Source of the DNA: Thalassia testudinum
Lineage: Eukaryota > Streptophyta > Magnoliopsida > Alismatales > Hydrocharitaceae
DNA length: 64,000 nt
Assembly (NCBI GenBank): GCA_037157565.1
Contig: JAZHRO010000003.1
Coordinates: 73,348,501 to 73,412,500, forward strand
Direction of reading: 5' to 3'
In this document: piece after piece, positions 56,301 through 64,000 of the stretch
Position numbering within the stretch: position 1 is the stretch's first letter
How the letters are laid out: each line of letters opens with the position of its first letter
Program-made: the position numbers and the translations under genes
Notes under the pieces: generated by a model
Told to the model about the DNA's origin: nothing
Seen by the model: the letters and a program-made list of their open reading frames with translations, nothing else
Database searches by the model: none

Positions 56301-57448
56301 GGGATGGATTCGCCATGCTCATTGGTGACAATGGTGAGCCCGACTTTCTTAGGGACCACTTGAGTGGGGCTCACCTATGGCCTATTGGACATTGGGTAGA
56401 TGATGTCAGCATCAAGCCACCAAATGATTTCCCTTTTAACGACCTTCCAAATATTTGGGTTTAATCGTCTCTGCATAAGACGGGAAGGTCGAGGCTCATC
56501 TTCCAGATAGATCTTGTGGGTGCAATAGGTTGGGCTAATTCCTTACAAATCCAAGATGGTCCATCCAATGGTTGCCCGATGTTCAGATTGGGTCACAGTC
56601 AACCTAAGTTCTTGATCCTTGATTAGATGGGCATTGATAATCACTGGGAAGGTCTAGTCAGGTCTAGGAAAGATGTACTTTAGATTTTTGTGTAGTGGCT
56701 TCAGCTTAGGTGTGGGTGGAACAACACTCGATGGGTAGGGGAAAGGTGGGAGTTGATCAGCATCAATCTCCTCAAACGGTGGTTGCTCATGGTAATCAAC
56801 TCTACAGAGGTCAACATGCATAGGTCGAGATAGGCTAGAATAGTCTTCATAGGGTTGGGTCTGATGGTTTGATACAGAACTAAGGATAAGGCATTCCTCA
56901 ACCAGAGGTTCCACGAGATCATGCTCTTCAATGCAATCATAATTGAAAGACCTAGTCACCCTGAAGATATCCAACTACATCTTCCTATCTGTGAAGGCAA
57001 TTTCCATGCATCCCGTGTCATAATAGATGTTCGCCTTAGCCATAGCTAAGAAAGGTCTGCCGAGGATGATGGGTATGTTTTGTAGCTTTTCGGGGACTTC
57101 CTTGTCGAGCACCGAGAAGTTAACTGGGAAGTAGAAGTCCTTGACCCGAACAATTACGTCCTCGACAACCCCCTTCGAGGTCTTCACTGATTAATCAGCC
57201 AATTGGATGGTCACAGGTGTGGCCATCAATTCTCTGTATCCGAATTGGTGATACATGGTTGTTGGGATCAGATTGATCAAAGCACCTAAGTCCAGGAGTG
57301 CTCTATTAAATGTCATGTCCCCGATATTACATGATATCAGGGTTGCTCCTGGGTCGATTTGTTTTAGTGGAAGGTTGCTCTATATCACGCAACTCTTTTG
57401 CTCTGAGAACACAACCTTCCTAGGTGCATGGGGTAGTGGCTTACGCTT
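56301..57448 (-). pseudogene. Element C protease and start of RT
   Basis: In sense: protease with L-L-D-L-G-A-L-I-N-L-I-P (Ser of D-L-G-A-S replaced by Leu, about 57300-57265), I-I-L-G-R-P-F-L-A-M-A-K-A-N-I (about 57075-57030), an acidic Pro-rich linker (56974-56654), then the RT start (W-V-S-P-T-Q-V-V-P-K region) up to the I insertion. Stops occur near 57190, 56975 and 56652. Confidence 0.85.
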
Positions 57449-59419
57449 CTAGGTATAGGCAGTCGGAATGTGCTTGACTACCTCAACGAGCGGGATATTA
57501 ATTTGAACCTGCTTGAAAATTTCCAAAAGCTCCTCATTTTTCACAATCGCTTTCTTTCTTTTCATCTTCACCATGGCCTCAGGGTAGGGTGTCTGGATTT
57601 GAACTAGGTCAGTCTCCCGGTCCTTGGGTGTTTCCTTCTCATCTTCAGAGTGGGGTATCTCAGGCAGTAAGGTCAGGGGAGGAGTCAGACACTTGGGATC
57701 CTGGGTTTTAGTCCCGTTTCTCAAGGTCACCGCATTTGCAGAGGCATTGGGACCATGGGTTGACCCTTGAGAAGAAGCAGAAGAAGAAGCACCAAGCTCA
57801 GGGGGTGTTTGTGGAGCAGGTTGGACCATGTGGGCCTGCCCGAGATTGCCTTGCAACCCTTGAGAATTGGGGCCTCTGTTAAACACGTCTCATGGGTTTG
57901 GCTATGGCTGAGAAGGAAGGGATCCCTATAGTTTACAATCCAACAGCTAGCTCAACTGTCCATTCACTAATGCCATTTCCTCCTGGTGTTTCTGGTTCAT
58001 GTCAGCCATTATTTTCATCAAGGTGTCCGTTTGGTTTTGTGGGGGAGGGGCCGCCCTATTCGGATTATAGGGGGGTCTAACTAGTGGACCTTGCTGCTAG
58101 GAGGTCGAGTTAGGCTGATGGTTTGGCCTAGGCTGGTTCTAAAATTGATTAAATTTATGGTTTGTCCAAGCGAAGTTTGGGTGATTATGCCATCCGACAA
58201 TGTAGGTGTTGGAGAAGGGGTCAATTTTGGAATAACCTTGGATAGCCTAGACATCTTCAAAGATAGAAGGTGACGAGGGGGTGGGAAGAGAATAATCAGG
58301 GGTTGAGGGAGAAAAGGTCCCTCCCTGAAACATTGTTAGGGGTTGTTCCAGGTGCATCTGGCTTAGTGGCTGAACTAGGTCGACATTGTGAGATCCCTTT
58401 GCTAAGGAAAGAGTCTATAGTAGGTTCCTGGTTTGGTTCAATAGTTCATCTCTCTTCTTATCAACCAATTTCACTTGATCCAACTTCTTGGCAATAATAT
58501 CCATGTCAACCATTCTAGAATTTGCTTGTACCTCATAGATCCCACCATAGGGTTGACTGGATTGACTGAACTGGGTCATGGAGGTATTGTTGAGCGAATT
58601 TTTACTCAGACTCAGAAAGCTCAAATGCGTTTTCCTCATCTTTGTTCAGAAAGTTTCCTCCGCATGAGGCACTGACAAAGTTCCGAAGGTTGCTGTCCAG
58701 ACCGTGATAGATCTAGGCCAATTGCCACCTTGGAACCTCCTGGTGTGGCATTTCCTCAACAATTTGTTAAATCTCTCCCACGCCTCATGGAATTGTTCCC
58801 CGCCCTAGAGTGTAAAGGTGGTAATGGCTCTTCTAAGAGCATTGGTTCTTCTTATGGGGAAGAATTTCTTTAAGAATGAATGCCTCAGTTCTTACCAGGT
58901 GGAGGTAGTTCTTGCTAATGTTCTAAGCCTGTGAGATGCTTTGTCTCTCGGTGAGATGGGGAACATCTTAGTTAAAACAATGTCTAAGCTGATGTTCCTG
59001 GGCTTGACAGTTTAGGCGATCTGGTCAAGGTCCTCTAGATGTTGGATGGGGTCCTCATTTGAACTCCCATGGAAGTGGCTTTGAATTAGGCTCAAGACAT
59101 TAGGCTTTAGCTCAAAATCCTCTCCCCATTTAGGGACCCAAAGATGTGGTTCTATCCGAATAGTAGACGGATCATAAAAGTCACAAAGGGGCCTAAGTTG
59201 GTTATGGAATTGTGGTGGATTAGGTGGTGGTTGCCACTGTGGGTTCTGCAAAGGTGGTGGTGGTTGCCCCTGTGGGTTCTTTAACCGGTGTATGGCTTGC
59301 ATGATAGTGTCGATCTGCTGCTGCTGAAGTTGGCCGTTTGCATTAATATAGGACTGGATGATGGCCATCATATCTGGTGGAGGTTGGTCCTCAACCTCAT
59401 CTACTCTAGGTTCGGCCAT
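57449..59419 (-). pseudogene. Element C gag
   Basis: ATG at 59419 (M-A-E-P-R-V-D-E) corresponds to B. The Gln/Pro-rich N-terminus and F-E-L-K-P-N-V-L-S-L-I-Q-S-H-F-H-G core (about 59120-59070) are open to a stop at about 59012 (TAG/TAA-type). The core continues with stops and shifts through 58900-58640, then the Q-A-N-S-R-M-V-D-M-D-I-I-A-K-K-L coiled part (58415-58639) and the Ser/Asn/Pro-rich tail (57449-57886). An open frame extends upstream to 59782, but it only crosses the leader module. Confidence 0.85.
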
Positions 59420-60606
59420 ATCTCTAGCAAGATCAAGTCTCCCCCAGGTTTCCCATCCCAAAACAAATAGTTCAAGATGAAGTGATCGTCTCCCGTGCAT
59501 ACCCTTGAGAAGAATGGGGAGGGATGCAGAGAGAAACAAATGTGAGAAGCGTGTGTGCTCAAACAAGAAGACAAGACTAGTTCTTAAAGTGTATTCCTTA
59601 AGGGACCTTGAAATCACAAAAGGAACGATCAAGTCTGTAGGCATGTAGCCACCCTTCCCAAGGCTAATCTTGCCAGGTTGATTACGAGGGGATTGTGTGG
59701 AAGGTTCTTCCTTTGGCTTGCACCGCCGGTTCTGTAAACCCCACAACCGCGGTCGTTTGACACTTCCCCGCAGCCTAGTCACCAGATTTTACGAAGGGAA
59801 TGAAGACCAAGTGCCTAGCAACTGAAATCATGCCTTTCAAGACTTAAACCAGTCTTGCCTAGGGCACATCTAGCCTGTTTTAATGAGGGCCTAGGTCAGT
59901 GCTTGTGCTCAAGACATGTGATGAGGCGTTGGTTAGGGTGGTGCCTCTTACTTATCCGATTCAAATGTGTGTGCACCTAACAAAACATGGTTTTCAAGCA
60001 AGGATTTATGATAAAGTGTCTTTTAATATTTGTCCTTACTTTAATGTCTTTTACGGTTGATGTGTCTTAGCGTTTTCAGAGAAGTTTCATGTGGGCATGC
60101 CAAGTTTTACACATAATGGGTGAGAGTGAATTTCTTTTAGAGTGAGGAGGCCCTAGAAAACAACCCTATTGCTCTCACCCTACTGTTCATGCAATCTACC
60201 AGGTGAGTCGATTTTAAGGTGAGTGATGCGGCCCAAGTCATGTCATGGTGGCTTCTCAAACATCACTAAGAATGAAAAAGAACACTCCAAAGAGATTGTC
60301 TTTAAGAATGTTGGAGTGTATTTTTTTGTTGGGTGACGAGTTTAGGATGTGGATCGAGCAATCATTCACCACACCGATTTTTTTTCTGATTTTAATTTTT
60401 TTTAGATCTTCTTAGGTAAGCAAACAACCATGTGTAGAGCAATACTCACAACTGGTCATTGTTGCATTCACTCCATCTCCACTGTCACAAGTCACACTCC
60501 ATCTCCCAGGCATCGAGTTCCTGCAACCAATGAAGTAGAGGGAGAAAATGAGTTAGATGATGTGAGTTTGGATGCAAAATCAAAGCGATAAAATAAATCT
60601 ATTGCC
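59420..60606 (-). other. Element C leader
   Basis: Non-coding. In sense: TTGCAGG at 60520-60526, 82 bases after the primer-binding site and preceded by a pyrimidine run with TCTAACTC; the conserved module at 59699-59763 ending in GGAAGAACCTTCC, 280 bases before the gag ATG. Confidence 0.75.
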
Positions 60607-60624
60607 TCCCCAGCAACAGTGCCA
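60607..60624 (-). other. Primer-binding site of C (tRNA-Asp, decayed)
   Basis: TGGCACTGTTGCTGGGGA in sense: three transitions from the tRNA-Asp complement; 5 bases from the LTR. Confidence 0.85.
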
Positions 60625-60629
60625 AAAAC

Positions 60630-62215
60630 TGACGTGAGCCAGACACGTTTGTCGAAATAGGTCGTTGTAGCTCATGTTCGCAATGTCGATTTTAAATGTA
60701 GAAACAGATGTGAGTTCGAGTGTCGAACACAAGGAGGGGTGAAATAAGCTTTTTCTGTCACTTAGTTGTCACAAAAATGGCAAGTTTTCCTTTCGCACGA
60801 GAAAGTGCGAGAGAGTAAAGAGAGTAAGAGAGAAAGAGAAAGAGAGAGAGAGAGTAGGGTAAGAGTCTTTTGATCACAGCATTAATGCAAATCACAATAG
60901 GAAACGCTCAATAAAAAGAGAGGCCATAGCTATATAAGAAATGACATCATTTAACATGCAACTTGAGTTTTATAGATACAACAACAGCTAAATGCTTAAA
61001 CAAAAGTAAAGTAAAGCTAGAGTAAAGGGAGAAAGAGAGAGGGGAGAAGCCAAGGCAGCCATGGTGGTGGAGGAGGGCTCCGTCGGTGGCTCGTCAACTC
61101 TGGCAAGTACAAAGTGTGCTAAAGGAAGCTAGGAGTGGGGTAGAAGAGTTGCAAGTGCATTCAATGCCTTTACATGGGTAGTTGTAGGGGGTTTCTATAG
61201 GAAGAAGGGGTTTCTAAATTATGTAGGGTGTTTAGCGACATCCAAGATGTCGCTAAAATCACCCCAGAAATGTTGGTGAAGGCCCCTGCCAGCCGGTCTT
61301 CCACATGCGACTATTCTATCTCCCGCGCAATCCGTGTGCGCACCTTGAGAGTCGTTCGATCAAAGATCGAACGGTCGAGATTGCGCGTGGAGTGCACTTC
61401 CGGATCGCTTGCTGAGATGCGCTCACCCGATCATTTGCAACGGTGGGTGCCACGTAGCGCTATCTCCGTCGTCCATGCACTCATTGATGGTCCAATTTCT
61501 CTCGCATGCGCCTTCACCTCGGATTCGATACGCAATGTGGTTCGATCCTGCATAAGATGCACAGGGAAGGAGCATCGATCGCTGCGCTGCGTTCTGCTGA
61601 TGGTCGCGGAGAAAAATTTGCACTCGACTACTGTCGACCGTTCGATGATGATTCAACTGTTAGATCTTCGTGCTAGGTCTCAATGATGGTAGAGAGAGGG
61701 TGATGCTTGGCTCTCAGCCATCCAATCAATGATCGAATGGATTATAGCATCTCTTCATGGTGCTGTGTGGTGAAGGCGTGATGTGGGAGCCATTCTCGAC
61801 CATCCAATCGAAGATCGAACGGCTGAAATTCATCCTGCGGATGATGGAGGAAGTGGGGCGGTGGCTTGTGCACGCTAATCTTGCACCACGTGGCAGCTTT
61901 GTGGTCGTTGATCATCAGATCAACCAGCAAAACTTCTTGGGCTAGTTGCGAGAGCTCCGGATGTCAGATTTGGTGGATTTTGAGTCTGTTGGACTTCGTT
62001 CATTATTCTGAATCCATCCGTGCGGTCAGATTGCTCATCTGAGGCCTAATTTGACATGAACTTGTACAAATGGCCATTGACATTGATTTATAAGCAATCT
62101 CAATGTGTAGTGCATGTAATGCTCCCATGCCAATTTATGATGTGTTATTTGTGCATATTACCCTTAAGATAAACCCCAATTGATAGGATTATCACTGCAA
62201 AATGTAGAGTTATCA
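60630..62215 (-). repeat. 5' LTR of element C
   Basis: 1586 bp, TGATAACTCTAC to GGCTCACGTCA in sense. A perfect palindrome CGTTCGATC-AAA-GATCGAACG lies at 61353-61373. TATAGAAA at 61192-61199 (minus) is the likely TATA element. Pyrimidine-rich transcribed part and GACACTCGAACTCAC block as in A and B. Confidence 0.92.
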
Positions 62216-64000
62216 GTTGGTCATCCCAGAAATAGAACTTAGCCTCTAAAATAAATCTGAGTTTTTGATCCTTGGATAATCTTGTAGGCAACTTGCCTAC
62301 GACAAGATAGTTTGCAATATTGACATACCAAGGAAACTCAATAGAGTTAATAGCTAGTAAAGACTCATCTGGAAATTGATCAAAGATAGGTGGGGAGTAT
62401 GGGATGTGTTTTAGGTCTAGCTGAGACAAGTGATCCACTGCAACATTATGATCTCTGACTTTGTCGTGGATCGCAACATCAAACTCCTGCAAAATAAGGA
62501 TCCATATGATAAGTCTAGGTTTGGCATTCCTCTTTGCTAGCAAATGCTGTAGGGTGGAATGGTCAGTGAAGATGATTACTTTTGACCAAAGTAGGTATGA
62601 CCTAAACTTTTTCAATCCAAATACTATCGCTAGCAACTCTTTCCCAATAACTGTATAGTTCGATGAGCCTTGTTCAACGTCTTGCTAGTGTAGTATATTA
62701 CGAATGGATGGCGCTCCTGACTTTGGCCTACAACAGCTCCAATAGTGAAGTTGGAGACGTCACACATCATCTCGAAGTTGAGAGGTGAGTCGGGAGGTTG
62801 GAGAATAGGTGCATTTGAAATAGTGCTTTGTAAAGTCTCGAAAGTGTTGAGGCATGACGAATCGAAGCTAAAGGGAAAGTTGGCTACCAAGAGATTTGTC
62901 AATGGAAGGGAAATTTTTTAGAAGTCTCGAATGAATCACTAGTAGAATCCGACATGCCCTAACAATGATCTAATTTGTTTTATCGAGCTCGGTGGAGGTA
63001 ATCGAGAATGATTTTAGACTTAGCCTGGTTGACCACGAGTCCATTAGAAGAGATCTTGTGACTTAGTACAATGCCATCCCTCACCATAAAATGGATTTTC
63101 TCCCATGAAAGTGCTAAGTTAACATCTATGCACCTCCTCAGGATCTTCATGAGGTTATCAAGACAAGATGAGAAATCATCTCCGAAAATGGAGAAGTCAT
63201 CCACAAACACTTTTACGTAGTCCCCAATCATGTTAGAGAAGATGGCCATCATGCAACGTTGAAATGTTGCTGGTGCGTTACAGAGGCCGAAGAGCATCCG
63301 CTTGAAAGGGAATGTTCCGAAGGGACAATGTTGTCTTGTCTTGATCTTCTAGGTTAATTGCAACTTAGTTGTACCCAGAGTATCCATCCAGAAAGTAGAA
63401 GAAACTACGTCCAACAAACCTCTCTAAGATCTAATCAATAAAAGGTAAAGGAAAATGATCCTTTGTGGTACTCGTGTCCAGTTTCCTGTAATCAGTGTAA
63501 ACCAACCATGAAGTAGTGGTGTGTGTCGGGATGGATTTTCCCATTTCATTCTTGATTATGATGAGTGCTGCCTTTTTGGGCTCAATCTAAATAGGACTCA
63601 CCCACTGGCTATCGAAAATTAGACAGATAATGTCCCCATCCAACCATTTGATGATCTCCTTCTTAACAACCTCAAGCAAAGTAGGATTCAGGCGCCTCTG
63701 AGGTTGTCTCGAAGGTTTCACCCCCTCATCCATGTAGATATGATGAGTGCCATATGAGGGGCGAATACTGCAGAGATCAGCAATACTTCACCCTATGGCA
63801 GCCCTATGCGCTTGCAGTACAGAGATCAATTGATGCTCCTGTTCTTGGGTTAAGTGAGCACTAATGATCATCGCGTATGCCTCACTTTCACCCAAAAACA
63901 CGTATTTGAGTGAGTCAGGTAAGGGCTTTAGTTCAATCACGGGTGGATCATAATCAGGGGTGGGAGTTGGAGTCTGAATAGGAGTAGAATCAATGTAGGA
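62216..64000 (-). pseudogene. Element F protease linker, RT, RNase H
   Basis: In sense from the right edge: acidic/Pro linker (P-T-P-D-Y-D-P-P-V-I-E-L-K-P-L-P), RT with V-Y-T-D-Y-R-K-L-D, F-L-D-G-Y-S-G-Y-N, L-F-G-L-C-N-A-P-A-T-F-Q and active site V-F-V-D-D-F-S-I-F (about 63190-63215), then RNase H (M-C-D-V-S-N-F-T-I-G-A-V-V-G-Q, F-T-D-H-S-T-L-Q-H-L) to F-Y-F-W-D-D, where C interrupts. RT and RNase H sequences differ clearly from A/B/C. Stops are scattered. Confidence 0.88.

Larger units (their letters stand above)
12359..62215 (-). mobile_element. Element C: Athila-like element carrying D, B and I
   Basis: C is a minus-strand autonomous element, about 11.3 kb once its passengers are removed. 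Its pieces are: 3' LTR 12359-13903, 3' untranslated region 13904-15228, pol 3' end 32327-32835, integrase to reverse transcriptase 43825-45835, pol start to gag 56301-59419, leader, primer-binding site 60607-60624, 5' LTR 60630-62215. At each break the flanks rejoin in the alignment with B. GTTGG at 62216-62220 is the likely TSD; its left partner is truncated to GTT. Confidence 0.9.
7076..64000 (-). mobile_element. Element F: oldest host element, split by C
   Basis: F is a minus-strand autonomous gypsy element. Its 3' LTR, 3' untranslated region and integrase lie at 7076-11740. Reverse transcriptase, RNase H and the start of integrase lie at 62216-64000, continuing beyond the window. The pol alignment breaks at the equivalent of 'FWDD/P-LLF', and the two halves join at that residue, showing that everything between (C and its passengers) is inserted. 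The 5' LTR is outside the window. Confidence 0.85.

Noticed and set aside
59420..59782. N-terminal extension of C gag upstream of 59419
   Set aside because: The extension runs through the leader hairpin module, which is non-coding in B, D and H; the conserved gag start is M-A-E-P-R.
1..64000. A host gene or bacterial-type system
   Set aside because: All extended coding similarity is to LTR-retrotransposon proteins, or lies in D/H/I frames bounded by LTRs and duplications.

Overview
The window looks like heterochromatic DNA from a land plant, probably a flowering plant with a large genome. I could not identify the species. I found no host gene. Nearly every base belongs to a stack of Ty3/gypsy LTR retrotransposons of the Athila/Tat type. 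The evidence is a tRNA-Asp primer-binding site, the protease motif D-L-G-A-S, the reverse transcriptase motif F-M/V-D-D, and an integrase after RNase H. LTRs are 1.4-2.1 kb and run TG...CA. Four insertions have perfect 5-bp target-site duplications (TSDs) and one has a duplication with one mismatch, so the nesting can be read directly.

Layout, with element letters used throughout. A (+, 1-6097) is the 3' part of an autonomous element, split by the solo LTR J (1296-3086). 6098-7075 is the leader of a minus-strand element G, which shares one LTR (7076-8798) with element F. F (-) is the oldest layer. Its pol lies at 10565-11740 and resumes at 62216-64000, because element C inserted into it. C (-, 12359-62215) was hit three times: by D (-, 15229-32321, TSD CTAGG), by B (+, 32836-43819, TSD CCTAT) and by I (+, 45836-56295, TSD GGGTA). 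D was in turn hit by H (-, 20792-28293, TSD TTAGG). The left edge of C carries an inverted 618-bp duplication of LTR sequence.

A, B, C and F are decayed autonomous gag-pol elements. Many of their breaks are single transitions that create stop codons. I is a gag-protease element with no reverse transcriptase or integrase. D and H are the most unusual. Both have LTRs, primer-binding site, polypurine tract and leader signals but no recognisable gag or pol. Instead each carries a two-gene cassette: ORF1, about 410-440 residues with a Tyr/Pro-rich start, a helical middle and an acidic tail; and ORF2, a small protein whose core is about half identical between D and H, with mostly synonymous codon differences. 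The cassette sits in two different backbones: D resembles F in its 3' region, H resembles A/B/C.

Several non-coding modules recur across these families and are probably how defective and autonomous copies share machinery: a leader hairpin module, a splice-acceptor-like TGCAGG 73-82 bases past the primer-binding site, paired 60-base repeats around a purine tract in the 3' region, and tRNA-like A and B boxes inside LTRs. All divergence values are hand estimates.
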